Shown here piece after piece: positions 27,863 to 37,582 of a stretch of 60,700 bases of DNA. Position 1 is the stretch's first letter. Each line of letters begins with the position of its first letter. The notes beneath the pieces were generated by a model, which worked only from the letters and a program-made list of their open reading frames with translations, was not told where the DNA came from and ran no database searches. Source of the DNA: Sergeia podlipaevii (Eukaryota > Euglenozoa > Kinetoplastea > Trypanosomatida > Trypanosomatidae); NCBI GenBank assembly GCA_030849805.1, contig JASANZ010002165.1:1-60700 (forward strand). The letters run 5' to 3'. The translations under genes and the position numbers were made by a program.

Positions 27863-30800
27863 ATGAAGCGCTCTAGGGATGAAGACGGTGTATCGACATG
27901 TGCAGTTCAATTTGAAATTATCTATGGTCTCACAAAGGCTCCTGCTGAATTCTGCGAGGCTGAGCGTGCTGCAGCGTGTGCTCGTATCACTGCTGACAAA
28001 GGTACGGACCTCTCCAAGGTATTTAGCGAGACCTCCACAGTGTTTGATGGACAGCGCAAGGTATGCGAAACGGTTGTCATGTCTTCTCTTGAAGGACCTG
28101 TTGGAAGTGTTCCTGTGTCACATGGTTGCTCTTCACCACCCACTATGGTAGGCACAGTACGGCTCGTAGCCAACGATGGACGTCTTCTCGTGCTTGGGGG
28201 TAGTGATAATGCTGAACAGGGCGTAGGCACGGCTAGCGTGTCAGCTGCAGCTGGAGAACGCGTTTTTATTGGTGATGTCGTACTTGCCAAGCCGTCCGCA
28301 TCTGTTTCAAGCGAAATGGGCGGCTACGACAATAGCAATCAAGGGAACTGCCACGTGGAGTTTCTTACGTTTAACGCAAGTGTTTTTGACGATCCTGGGG
28401 AGTGGCGCGACGCGGCTACCTCCAACATTCTGGCTGTCACGCATTGGCTTGCGGAGCTGCTTTCCCTCCCGCCAGGGCTCTCTCAGCTTTCTTGCATTCA
28501 GGCATCCCTTTTATCTGGGGGCGGACTCGCAACACGGCAGGATGGGTGGGCACGGTCACTGCATCTTCCAAATCTCCTGACGGGCGTCAGCAAGGAGCTG
28601 CAGCCACAGCTCAATCCAAGTGTGGTGCAGCGCCTGCGTCGTACGTGTCTTTCCACTTTGCGTGTGTACGTGAATATTCTCAAGAACTCTGAGCTGCTCA
28701 TGTCTATGCCAAGCATATTTCAAGATGTACTTCGCACCTTTGTGGCTTCCTCGCTTTTTGTGGATGGCCTCTCCACTATTGTAGCGCAGTCTGCTGGACA
28801 GCTCTTGTCGACAGCATGGCAGGCAGCGGCGGGTACACTTGCCGATGCCATTGACCTAGCGCTGATCTATGTGTGCAGACCCATCGTCACGACGCACACG
28901 CCGATCACCGCGGCTGTCGCGCGTGAAAACGATGCTCTCAGTGGACTGCAAGTGCTTCTGTTCCGCATCTCCCGCACATGGTTAGCGCACTCGCGCGTTC
29001 TTGCACAACGCCGGCAGCACCCAGAGCAGCCCATCGACATTACCACACAGAGGAGCGCGCTGCATGAGATGCTGGAAGAGGTGGCTGCTGCTGGTGTCTT
29101 TCAGCGTGTAACGCTATGGCTGCAGGAACGTGAACTTGGCAACAAGGGGACTAGTGCAGGCGCTCCTCAAGCATTTGCGGAAGCGCTGCAGCGTTCGCCT
29201 TCGATGGAGGACTTGCACGACTTGCATCTACTCAAGCCTAATACCGTTACGGAACAACTTGCCACGATGCGCAAGACGTATGATCCATTTCTCACAAAAC
29301 ATGCCGCTCGCTTTCTTGAGGCCACCGCCACTGCCGCATACGCAGAGCTTTACGGTGACGCTGCGCGTGCGGTCCACGCCGTGCTGCAAGCACTTTTATC
29401 CGGCTTCAGCGGAGACGATCTCAGTGGCCCCATAGCAGAACAAGGACTAGCAGCCGCACGTGTGCGATCAGCGCGACAGCTGGGGCTGCGTGCTGGAGGT
29501 CTCGCGGCCTATAATCTGGGGGAAGTGCGCCACAACGCCGAGTTTGGTCTTCCTATTGAGCTCGAACTTGCCGACGCTCCTTCCGCGTGTTCTGTGCAGA
29601 AGAACGAAGCTGATGAATGTGTGAGCACGTTTGCCTATGTACTTGTGAGGCTACAGGGGCAGCCGCTCATTTTTCCCGTGCTGTTTGCCGTACCGTCGCA
29701 AGATGGCGTCACTACGGTTGTGGCGTACCCGCTTCGAGATGGCGACCTGCTTACCGAGTTTGTTGCCACAAGTGCGGCTGTTGCATCCCTCGCCACCGCC
29801 AGTGCTGAGGGAGAAGATAGCGAGGCGCTGCCAGATGCTTGGCTGCTGCTTGGCGAGCGCAAATGGTTAGAAAAGGCACAGGGGGACCCATCTCAGCTCT
29901 CGCAGAAACGTCTTCTTCCCGCTGGCACTCCAGCGTTGACGTATCTCGATCTTATACGCCGCCTACTCGCTGTTCGCGCTGACTTGCAGCGTCGTGGAAG
30001 CGTTCCAGTCGCTTCAGGCGAGCGACGGGGTGCCTCCAGTGCGTTGGAGCAAGAACAGGCTCACGCGAGCAATTCCCTGTGGGTTGACTTCTTCGCTGGT
30101 GCTGGGCCACCGGTGCAGGAGGGATACGAAACCGTCTTCGCTTCCACCGGGATCTCGCCTGGCCAACTTCAGCAACAACAACAGCAGCAGCAAGCACTAC
30201 AGGCCGTCATGAACGAAGTGACAGCCTGCACGCCGCTGACTCACGCTCAGGATGAGGCGCTGCTTTCACTGTGCGTAGATCCGATCGGCACCACCTTGGT
30301 CGCTGCTGGCGATGGGCAATCGTCCACCACCACCGCCACCACGGCAGCTCTCAGCAATCTCAAAATCGTTGAGGGCGTTGTCGGCAGCGGGAAAACTTCC
30401 GTGCTACACACCGCCGGGCTTGCAAAGGGCCGCCTGCTTGCCACCACCAGACGTGAACACCAGCAGTCTCTCGCCCCACAGCTCAAGACTTCTACCGAGG
30501 CATTGAAGCGCATTGCGGTGCAAGCATCGCGTGCATCCACCCTCGAGGAAGTGTACGGGCAGGAGTCTGCCTTGGACCTTCCAGAGGAGCTGGCGAGTGC
30601 AGCGGTGGAGCAGATGATCACATTTGTGCGACTGAGTGTAACGACGCGCTACTATGGTGCCCCACTGCTGCTCAGACCCGCTGCGGCATCACGATCGCAG
30701 GGTGCGCCAGTGGCTGTACCTCCCCCGGTCGCTCACTTTCTTTTTGATGCGGTGGAAGATGCTGAGGGTGAAAATGGAAGGCAAGGGGGCGATACGCGTG

Positions 30801-33800
30801 TGATGTCGCCAAGCAATATGTCCACTGTCTCTCGTGTAGTAGCAGAATCGCACGCGCGCACCCTCAAAGCTCCTCTGGCACTTACGATCGATGCCTATCT
30901 GCGTCGCCTTGGTGAGCTTGGTACCCTATGCACTCGGGCCTCTGCCACCTCAGATGAAGAGGAGCAAGAAGATGTGGCAGTGTATGCGCCGCTGATGCCG
31001 CTCATGATGTCTCGCCGGGATATGTGCGAGACTGCAGCCGCAGCGGTAGTAGGAGCACCGCAGAGAAGTTGGGTGGCGTATCTGCAGGACATGTGGGCTG
31101 GTACAAAGGTATGCGCCACTTTCCCTCACGATGGCGAGAGCAACATAGGCAGTAGCAACACGGGGGAGTGTACGAAGTATTGGCAGCTGCACTCTGCTGC
31201 CACGGCAACACCGGGTAGTGGCACTTTTGGTGCGGTGCGCATGCCTGAGGGTCTCCACTTGGCTTCTATGAAACCTAATGAGTGGATTGCCTGGCACTCC
31301 GTCTTTGTAGACAAGCAAGGCGAGCTTCTCGCGCATCTGCGTGAGTGGACTTTGCAAGGCGCGAAGACGCTCTTCCAGTGGTTCTACGATCTGGTGAGGG
31401 CTGTGGCTGCTACTTCACAGACAACAAGGCACGCGGTTGTGCTTAGCTCGGGTGCTGAGCTGCTGCGGGGGCAGCACCTGCCGTTTCTGTGGGTCTGGCG
31501 TCCTTCACACCTGCTTCTCGACGACTTTGAACAGCTGCAGGATGGCCTCTTCGTCGGTCTTGCTCCAGCCAACACAGTCACTGTGACTCTTCAAGCCGAA
31601 GCCCCCGAACTGCTAACGCAGACTCGACAACTAGCAATGACCGCTCTACGCGCCATGCGCCGGGACCTGCAGCGCACTGTCGCGCTCACCACCACCGCTC
31701 TGCGTGAGTCATGTCGTTGCCATAAGGCTGAAGTACTCACGGTGCTATCACGCCTGTGTGCGGTGAGTAGGGACGGTGAAGCCGAAGGCGCCATGGAGCA
31801 AAGGCAACAGAAAAACGGCGAGGAGGAAACCGGGGAGGAAGGGGGTGATGGGGAGCCGCAGGAGGAAAATGCAATGAGTGCTCAGGAGGATGCGGACGGT
31901 GGGCAAATTGCGAAGCCAACATTCCTTGGTTTTGCCTCTTACAGTGCATTGGAAGCATGGACGCACGCAGTGCCGCCAAGCAGTGCGCAGGATGCCGATA
32001 TGGCTGCTGCTGCGTTTCTTCTTGGGTACTTCCGGCAGTATCAAGGATACCATCCAGAGGCGGTAAGGAACGGGGAAGAGGATGCTGGTGCCCCAAGCGG
32101 TGCAGACCGCAATCGGCATGTCGCTATTGATAACAATATTCACGTGTACACTGCACACGCCCCAGTTTCTGCGGACCTCACTCCTGCGATACAAAGCAGT
32201 TCAGCGATATCAGTGCCCAGCGCTGAGCTCGATACTGCTCTTCGCTTTATCCCGTTCAGTACAGACGGCAAGAGCAACACGATCATGACCGCCAATGATG
32301 AAGAGAGTGGCGTTGGCATAATCTGTCTTTCTGCCATTGTGGCACATCTTCTCGCGGAAAGCGACCGCGCTGGAAATGTACAAAATTATGACCGCCAACA
32401 GTTTCTTAGTGAACTTCAACAGCGCCAGCAAGAGGAAGGCTCCACCATGGGCACAGTTGCGCAGAGACTGCGATTATGGTTGTGGCGTGCGCTTTCAAAA
32501 GTTCGCAAGGGTGCAATCTTGGTCGGCTCTAGAGAGGCCTTTAGCGCGCTAGGCTTGCTGGCTCGCATTGAAGAATACGTCCAGCAGCAACGCCGTGCAC
32601 ACGTGCCTCGGCCGCATCTATCTTACTGGCTTCCGTCCGAGGTGAAGAGTACTGTGCTCGCGCTCAACTGCCCTGACCACTATAAGTGCAAGCGCACTGC
32701 TGTTGTGACGTGTGCAAGCGACGACGCAAGAAGCCCTGAGCAAGCCGAAAGTGAAGTGGCGATCACTGTAGGTGACTGTGGAGTGCGAGTGAGGGGTGCG
32801 GCAGAGTGCAAATTCCTGTGCCTGCGATGCTTTGACGGCTGCGAGGTGCGCTCTCACGCCTGCCCACACCCATGCCACTTGTGTGCGCATTCAGGAGCAG
32901 CATGCGAGCACGCCCATTGCCCATACCCGTGCGCCAAGGCACTTCCTTGTGGACATCTGTGCGATCGCACATGCGGAGAGTCCTGTGATCCTTGCACCTT
33001 TGTCGGCCTTCGCGAGCTCTCCTGTGGCCAGCGGGTTATTAGTGGTGTGGGAGAGGAAAACACTGTGCAGTATACCTTCTTCCCACACTTTATGTGTGCA
33101 CGCTGTGGCGAGGCCCCGAAGCGGTGTGACACTATAGTATCACTGCCGTGCCCGCGGTGCCGTACCAAGGTCTCTATTCCCTGTTGCGACGTGACACTGA
33201 GGATGGCCAAGACGGCGCAGGAAGCCCGGGATACCGCGAGAGCTTCCGGTGGCGCCGTTCCCACCGTCGCAGCGGAGTCCGCAGTGCTCCCCGAGACGGA
33301 ATGCCCTGGTTGCGTAGGAATCTATAATAAAGTGGCGCAAAAGTTTGGCTTTGCTGTGCTCCCCATCCCTCCAAGTACGCTGCTGTCGCAGGTGCGGCAG
33401 GAAGAAGAAGAAGAAGAAGGGGATCAGCAGCAGTTGGGTGACGCGCATGCATCATCGGTGGACCTCAGTGGGCGCGCTGAAGCAGGACCTCTGCCTCTTC
33501 ACTTGTTCTCTACTGCTGCACAACAGGAGCTGGCGCGGGAGTTTGCACTGGCAGCGAAAAAGGCTGAGCTGCTTGCCCGCAAGGAGGGGCTTGAAATCAG
33601 CACCGGCCGGAGCGCCGGTAAGATCTCTGACTATGATAAGTACAAGACAGAGTGTGAGCAACATCGTGCTCAGCAGGTATTGGAAGCGCAGACCCGTGTA
33701 GACGCGCTACACACGCAGAAGTTGAAGTGGATACAACATCTGAGAGGTGAGCTGGAAGGGCAGGAGGCGCTCAGCACAGAGATTGAAACGATGCTGCCTC

Positions 33801-33853
33801 TGTTGTTGGATCAAGCGGAGGCTGAGGCCGAGCGGCAACGTGTGTTTACATAG
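27863..33853 (+). CDS. Giant NFX1-type zinc-finger protein with degenerate SF1 helicase core (ZNFX1-like)
   Basis: This is a 1996-residue protein. A Walker A-type loop (KIVEGVVGSGKTS) lies near residues 833-845. A motif II-like 'HLLLDDFEQLQ' lies near 1215, giving a long insertion between them. A motif VI-like stretch (RALSKVRKGAILVGS) near 1540 has the usual 'aLSRAr' arginine changed to Lys. I see no motif III (GDxxQL). Cys/His-rich NFX1-type fingers follow at about 1640-1720 (CPHPCHLCAHSG, CEHAHCPYPC, LPCGHLC, CGESCDPC), with more Cys pairs to about 1776. A Glu/Gln-rich coiled coil ends the protein. This order matches ZNFX1/NFX1-type UPF1-like helicases, which bind RNA in silencing, decay and antiviral responses in other eukaryotes. 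Helicase activity is doubtful. The Gln run near 772 is low-complexity. The start is the first ATG (MKRSRDEDG, an NLS-like N-terminus). Confidence 0.85.
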   Translation: MKRSRDEDGVSTCAVQFEIIYGLTKAPAEFCEAERAAACARITADKGTDLSKVFSETSTVFDGQRKVCETVVMSSLEGPVGSVPVSHGCSSPPTMVGTVRLVANDGRLLVLGGSDNAEQGVGTASVSAAAGERVFIGDVVLAKPSASVSSEMGGYDNSNQGNCHVEFLTFNASVFDDPGEWRDAATSNILAVTHWLAELLSLPPGLSQLSCIQASLLSGGGLATRQDGWARSLHLPNLLTGVSKELQPQLNPSVVQRLRRTCLSTLRVYVNILKNSELLMSMPSIFQDVLRTFVASSLFVDGLSTIVAQSAGQLLSTAWQAAAGTLADAIDLALIYVCRPIVTTHTPITAAVARENDALSGLQVLLFRISRTWLAHSRVLAQRRQHPEQPIDITTQRSALHEMLEEVAAAGVFQRVTLWLQERELGNKGTSAGAPQAFAEALQRSPSMEDLHDLHLLKPNTVTEQLATMRKTYDPFLTKHAARFLEATATAAYAELYGDAARAVHAVLQALLSGFSGDDLSGPIAEQGLAAARVRSARQLGLRAGGLAAYNLGEVRHNAEFGLPIELELADAPSACSVQKNEADECVSTFAYVLVRLQGQPLIFPVLFAVPSQDGVTTVVAYPLRDGDLLTEFVATSAAVASLATASAEGEDSEALPDAWLLLGERKWLEKAQGDPSQLSQKRLLPAGTPALTYLDLIRRLLAVRADLQRRGSVPVASGERRGASSALEQEQAHASNSLWVDFFAGAGPPVQEGYETVFASTGISPGQLQQQQQQQQALQAVMNEVTACTPLTHAQDEALLSLCVDPIGTTLVAAGDGQSSTTTATTAALSNLKIVEGVVGSGKTSVLHTAGLAKGRLLATTRREHQQSLAPQLKTSTEALKRIAVQASRASTLEEVYGQESALDLPEELASAAVEQMITFVRLSVTTRYYGAPLLLRPAAASRSQGAPVAVPPPVAHFLFDAVEDAEGENGRQGGDTRVMSPSNMSTVSRVVAESHARTLKAPLALTIDAYLRRLGELGTLCTRASATSDEEEQEDVAVYAPLMPLMMSRRDMCETAAAAVVGAPQRSWVAYLQDMWAGTKVCATFPHDGESNIGSSNTGECTKYWQLHSAATATPGSGTFGAVRMPEGLHLASMKPNEWIAWHSVFVDKQGELLAHLREWTLQGAKTLFQWFYDLVRAVAATSQTTRHAVVLSSGAELLRGQHLPFLWVWRPSHLLLDDFEQLQDGLFVGLAPANTVTVTLQAEAPELLTQTRQLAMTALRAMRRDLQRTVALTTTALRESCRCHKAEVLTVLSRLCAVSRDGEAEGAMEQRQQKNGEEETGEEGGDGEPQEENAMSAQEDADGGQIAKPTFLGFASYSALEAWTHAVPPSSAQDADMAAAAFLLGYFRQYQGYHPEAVRNGEEDAGAPSGADRNRHVAIDNNIHVYTAHAPVSADLTPAIQSSSAISVPSAELDTALRFIPFSTDGKSNTIMTANDEESGVGIICLSAIVAHLLAESDRAGNVQNYDRQQFLSELQQRQQEEGSTMGTVAQRLRLWLWRALSKVRKGAILVGSREAFSALGLLARIEEYVQQQRRAHVPRPHLSYWLPSEVKSTVLALNCPDHYKCKRTAVVTCASDDARSPEQAESEVAITVGDCGVRVRGAAECKFLCLRCFDGCEVRSHACPHPCHLCAHSGAACEHAHCPYPCAKALPCGHLCDRTCGESCDPCTFVGLRELSCGQRVISGVGEENTVQYTFFPHFMCARCGEAPKRCDTIVSLPCPRCRTKVSIPCCDVTLRMAKTAQEARDTARASGGAVPTVAAESAVLPETECPGCVGIYNKVAQKFGFAVLPIPPSTLLSQVRQEEEEEEGDQQQLGDAHASSVDLSGRAEAGPLPLHLFSTAAQQELAREFALAAKKAELLARKEGLEISTGRSAGKISDYDKYKTECEQHRAQQVLEAQTRVDALHTQKLKWIQHLRGELEGQEALSTEIETMLPLLLDQAEAEAERQRVFT

Positions 33854-34512
33854 TGACCAGAACACACTGGAAGGATAGGTAGTATGTGGCACATATACTC
33901 GTGATGAAGCAGATAGACAATGGGCGAAGACAAATAAATAAACAAAATGGTTGCGCGCTTGTATTTGTGTTAGTGGATGTGAGAGGTTTTAACTGTCCTT
34001 TAAAAATCAAACAAAGAAAGTGAAATGTAGGGCATCTATATAATACTTTTCCCTTCACACTGCTGAGTATATGATATATACTTGATTGAGCTATCTTTTT
34101 TTTTTGTCAACTGCTTACTTGAACTTTTTTACTTTCCGCTTTTCAAAGGAATATAATAAAATAAGTCGACTTTTTTTTCATTTTCTTACTTTATCTTTAA
34201 AAAAAAAAAAAGCAAAAGGCCTACACAAGTATATATATATTCATTCGCAACAAGACGCAACGTGCGCCAGGTATTCAGCTATTTGGCACAGTGCCTGCAT
34301 CACTATCTATCCCCCTCAATTCGCTTTGCTTCTTTCACATTGGTGTTCGTGCGTGTTTCTTTTTTGTCTTAGAAGCTGCAAATTGCTTTGAACTTTTTTT
34401 TTTTTTTGCAGTTGCTATCGTTTTTTAATTCCGCAATTTGGACTTTATTGTTTTAATTTTTTTTTTTGGCCTTTATTTTTGCTTTGCTGTTCTTAAAAGG
34501 AAAAACACGTGG
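33854..34512. other. AT-rich spacer
   Basis: 659 bases with many T-runs, including 34394-34407. Short frames here (34086-34391, and the 25-codon extension of the NFU frame) are translations of pyrimidine tracts. Confidence 0.55.
34394..34411 (+). promoter_or_regulatory. Candidate trans-splice acceptor for NFU
   Basis: A run of 14 T (34394-34407) followed by GCAG puts the acceptor AG at 34410-34411, about 100 bases before the NFU start. A second T-rich tract at about 34453-34470 with a later AG is an alternative. Confidence 0.5.
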
Positions 34513-35775
34513 ATGCGACGTCTCACTCCTTTCTTGACAACTGGCGCTATAGCTCGCACTCTCTCTGCGCAGCTCTTCGCTGCTCGCAATGTGTTTGTGC
34601 GCTTCTCCTCCACGCCCAATGAGACATGCTATAAGTTCTATGTGGATTCTCTACAGTTTCTCCCTGATGGCGCGCACACGATGCTCTTTGACCGCGGTAA
34701 CAGCCATCAGTCTCCACTCGCCGAGCAGATTCTGAGTGCGCTGCCAATGGTGGAGGATGTCACGATTGGGCTTTCATTCATAACTGTGAGACGTGTGGAG
34801 GAGATCAATGCGGCGGCGGCAGCAAGGTACTTTGCGGCCAAGTTTGAAGGTACGCCTAACCACGAAGATGAGAACGAGGAGGAAGCCGCTGAGAGGTCAC
34901 AGCGACTGCAACAGCAAGCAGAGCGGGCCATGGCAGAGGATGATGAGCTTCACAAGAGAGGAGCACACGAGGGAAGCATGCGTGCCCCAAGTGTCGTCAA
35001 CGTTGCCACTACTACCAGTGGTGAATCGAGCATGCGCTTTGTTGCTGACACCACACCACAGCGCACTCCTGAAAATCAGAGGGTTGGCAGCCAGGATGAG
35101 AATCCTTCTTCATTTAATCTGGGCGGCTTTACTATTACCAAGGACACCAGCGAGCAAGATGAGAAACTCGATGCCGCCGCGATCCAGGACCTAATTGCGG
35201 CGATGGACTGGTCTGAGCTCAAGCTGCACGTGAGTGCGCTCATCACCGACCATCTTAGCTCTGGAGAGCCACATATTGCACCGGACGCACCGCACCCGCA
35301 CGCTGACACACTGCCTGTTGCTCAGGACTCCGAGGTGGTGCTGATGATCAAGGAGCTAGTGGTGACCACTATCCGTCCACAGCTGCAGGAGGATGGCGGG
35401 GATATACGTTTTGTTGGCTTTGATGTCACGTCAGGCGTGATGAAGGTCGAGATGCTTGGCGCCTGTCGCTCCTGCAAGAGCAGCGCGACGACGCTCATGG
35501 ACCTGATTGAGCGCACAACACGACATTGGATCCCAGAGGTGCTTTCTGTGTGTGAAGTGAAGTTAGCTGCAAGCGATTTTGAAAAGTACATAGCAGAACA
35601 CGAAGAGGAGATGTGGGCACAGGCTCAAGCTTCACGTGCAGACCATCTAGAAGTTGATGAGGATAAGACAAGCGCCACTAAAATTCCTGAAGCGAGGGAA
35701 GGGGCTTGCTTTCACGTGTTGCGCACAATCAATAAGCAGGCACCCAGTGCGGGAGAAGTTCAGGCAGGTGCGTAG
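34513..35775 (+). CDS. NFU: Mitochondrial NFU-type Fe-S scaffold protein
   Basis: This 420-residue protein starts at MRRLTPFLTTGAIARTLSAQ, an Arg-rich amphipathic mitochondrial presequence. The in-frame extension from 34438 is a pyrimidine-tract translation. The N-terminal Nfu domain (about 30-105) carries 'TPNETCYKFYVD', SPLAEQILSALPMVEDVTIG and FITV. The C-terminal NifU-like domain (about 270-345) carries EVVLMIKELVVTTIRPQLQE, DGGDIRF and the cluster-binding CxxC, Cys318-Arg-Ser-Cys321. NFU proteins receive [4Fe-4S] clusters and pass them to lipoyl synthase, aconitase and respiratory complexes. The protein is well above the usual ~250 residues because an acidic linker of about 150 residues separates the domains and about 70 residues extend beyond the C-domain. 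The catalytic Cys pair is intact. Confidence 0.93.
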   Translation: MRRLTPFLTTGAIARTLSAQLFAARNVFVRFSSTPNETCYKFYVDSLQFLPDGAHTMLFDRGNSHQSPLAEQILSALPMVEDVTIGLSFITVRRVEEINAAAAARYFAAKFEGTPNHEDENEEEAAERSQRLQQQAERAMAEDDELHKRGAHEGSMRAPSVVNVATTTSGESSMRFVADTTPQRTPENQRVGSQDENPSSFNLGGFTITKDTSEQDEKLDAAAIQDLIAAMDWSELKLHVSALITDHLSSGEPHIAPDAPHPHADTLPVAQDSEVVLMIKELVVTTIRPQLQEDGGDIRFVGFDVTSGVMKVEMLGACRSCKSSATTLMDLIERTTRHWIPEVLSVCEVKLAASDFEKYIAEHEEEMWAQAQASRADHLEVDEDKTSATKIPEAREGACFHVLRTINKQAPSAGEVQAGA

Positions 35776-36292
35776 CTGCGAGAGTTGCTATCCACATGTG
35801 CTTAGACACCCCCCTCCCCCCTCCTCCGGCGTAAAAGAAGGGTGTGTGTGGAGCATATGTATTGATGATAAGTATACTCGCTGTCAGGGCTTTATCTCTT
35901 ATTGCTATCGAAAGTGTCAAACTTTCCCTCTCATAATGATGCCAGTTATGTTGAATATTCAACTCTTCTTTTTTTATTATTGAATGTGCATTCTCATGTA
36001 TATGCCTGCGTGTTTTCTTCTCTTCTTCTATCCCACATTCATTTATAAATATTATATTTTGTGCTTTCTCTCTCTCTCTTTCTCTTTTTTTTTTTAAACG
36101 ATTTGCAAGCTTTACGTCAAGCGCTTTATTCTTTAGAGGAGAATAAGAAGTTGTCTCTTTTTATACAGGACTAAAGGGCAAAGGACCTTCTGAGAATAAT
36201 CAGTGAGTGTTTTTCTTTTACTCTTCAGTTTTTTTTTTTCCTTCCTGTTTACAATCTCTTTTTCATATATTCTAACTCTCTTTAGTGCAGTC
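35776..36292. other. AT-rich spacer with CT-rich tract
   Basis: 517 bases. A T/C tract at 36064-36098 and another at 36209-36285 are candidate splice signals. The AGs at 36284-36285 and 36289-36290 lie within nine bases of the next ATG, so the leader may be very short. A C-rich patch lies at 35809-35827. Confidence 0.55.
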
Positions 36293-36901
36293 ATGTTCTT
36301 CGACAATCCTATGGCGGAGGAAATCACCGCGACTCCGTTTCGTGCGATGGTAGTAGATGGGGAGCCCTACAGCTTTGCTCATGGCGCAGCACAGGACATT
36401 TCCTCCTCTGTGCGTCTCACCCATCTCACGTACTCCCCTCCGACTTCTGAAGAGGAGTGGAACCGCTACTATCAGAGTCACCCACACCTTACCAAACCCG
36501 CACTCGACGGAAAGACCACTGTGTCAGTGGTTGCGAGGGTTAGAACACTTACGCAGAACAACAAGAGCGAGAGCTTTGTAGTTGCCTGCTTCCCACTTGA
36601 TACCTCGCGAGTCCCACGCTCGGACGGTAAGAGCAGCCTTGTTCAGTTTGGGGGTCTCTTTGATGTTCTTGTGCCCGTGCCAAGCGACATTGCAGGCAAT
36701 CTTCAGATACGCCTCGACGTGGATGGGAACGTTGAGCTGGCGGTGGAGGGCCCTGGCAGTGTCAACTTCTTTGGGGAGCAGTTTTCCGCGCTCATTCCTG
36801 AATGGATGAATCATGGAATGTTCAACGTGGACAAGGACGATGAGGAAGGAGAGGAGATGAGTGGCTCAGATTTGGAGGAAATGTTTCGCCTCGCGAGGTA
36901 G
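36293..36901 (+). CDS. Nucleoplasmin-like domain protein
   Basis: This 202-residue protein starts at MFFDNPMAEE; an in-frame extension to 36203 would be leader sequence. The body (about 15-165) is a run of beta strands: PFRAMVVDGEPYSF, SVRLTHLTY, TTVSVVARV, ESFVVACFPLD, LFDVLVPV, LQIRLDVDGNVELAVEG and GSVNFFGEQF. The final 'EGPGSVNFFGEQF' resembles the terminal strand of nucleoplasmin-like domains ('..GsVhLtGy'). An acidic tail (DKDDEEGEEMSGSDLEEMF) follows, as in nucleoplasmins. Nucleoplasmin-like proteins are pentameric histone chaperones, and a trypanosome protein with such a domain has been tied to transcriptional control. The fold assignment is from pattern only. Another all-beta nuclear protein is possible. 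Confidence 0.75.
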   Translation: MFFDNPMAEEITATPFRAMVVDGEPYSFAHGAAQDISSSVRLTHLTYSPPTSEEEWNRYYQSHPHLTKPALDGKTTVSVVARVRTLTQNNKSESFVVACFPLDTSRVPRSDGKSSLVQFGGLFDVLVPVPSDIAGNLQIRLDVDGNVELAVEGPGSVNFFGEQFSALIPEWMNHGMFNVDKDDEEGEEMSGSDLEEMFRLAR

Positions 36902-37582
36902 GTGGGATATGACGACAGAAGATGTGCTTTTTTTTTCCTTGTAAATACAGCGAGGTAGACAAAGAATGAACCTTTTGTGTGTTATTATGGCCCGCATTTG
37001 TTTTATTATTATTATTATTATTATTATTGCTGCCTGTATGATGCTGTTTTGCCTTGACGGATAATCAGATAATTAAATCTCTGTTTAACAACACAGTAGT
37101 TTACTAGTATTATGGAGCACACAACTATATTGCGGAGGAGAGAAGAGAGAGGATGATGGCTATATATATGTGTGTGTGTATGGCTTGGCTGGCTGACATC
37201 TTTGTCTTTTTATCTTGCACATGTGTGATTCAGCGTTATTCTGCAAAGCTTTACTCATTTGATATAATCGTGAGACTCTTCATAGAATAGTATATATTTC
37301 TCGCTCCCTCTATCTCTATTGCCTTTCACACCAAAAAAAAAAAGAAGCTCGGTAGATACAAACAATATATCTATTTATCTTTCATTGTAAGCATTCATTC
37401 GAAAACAACAGCAACGAATATATAATATATATACATTAACCAGGTAGAAGCCGCGCTTTTGTGAGAGCGCAGGCCGAAAGTAGAGAAGTGAGAGAATATA
37501 GAAAGAGGAGCTACCGATACATATTTTGCTTATTGCGATTAACAGTGTTTCTCTTTTTTCTTTTTTTCTGCATGGGAAAAGA
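36902..37582. other. Spacer with (TTA)n and TG/TA tracts
   Basis: 681 bases. It holds a (TTA)n run at 37003-37028, a TA/TG patch at 37161-37180 and A-runs at 37333-37344. A pyrimidine tract at 37550-37568 lies just upstream of the next ATG. Confidence 0.6.
37003..37028 (+). repeat. (TTA)n microsatellite
   Basis: Eight to nine TTA units in a row lie downstream of the nucleoplasmin-like gene. Confidence 0.9.
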
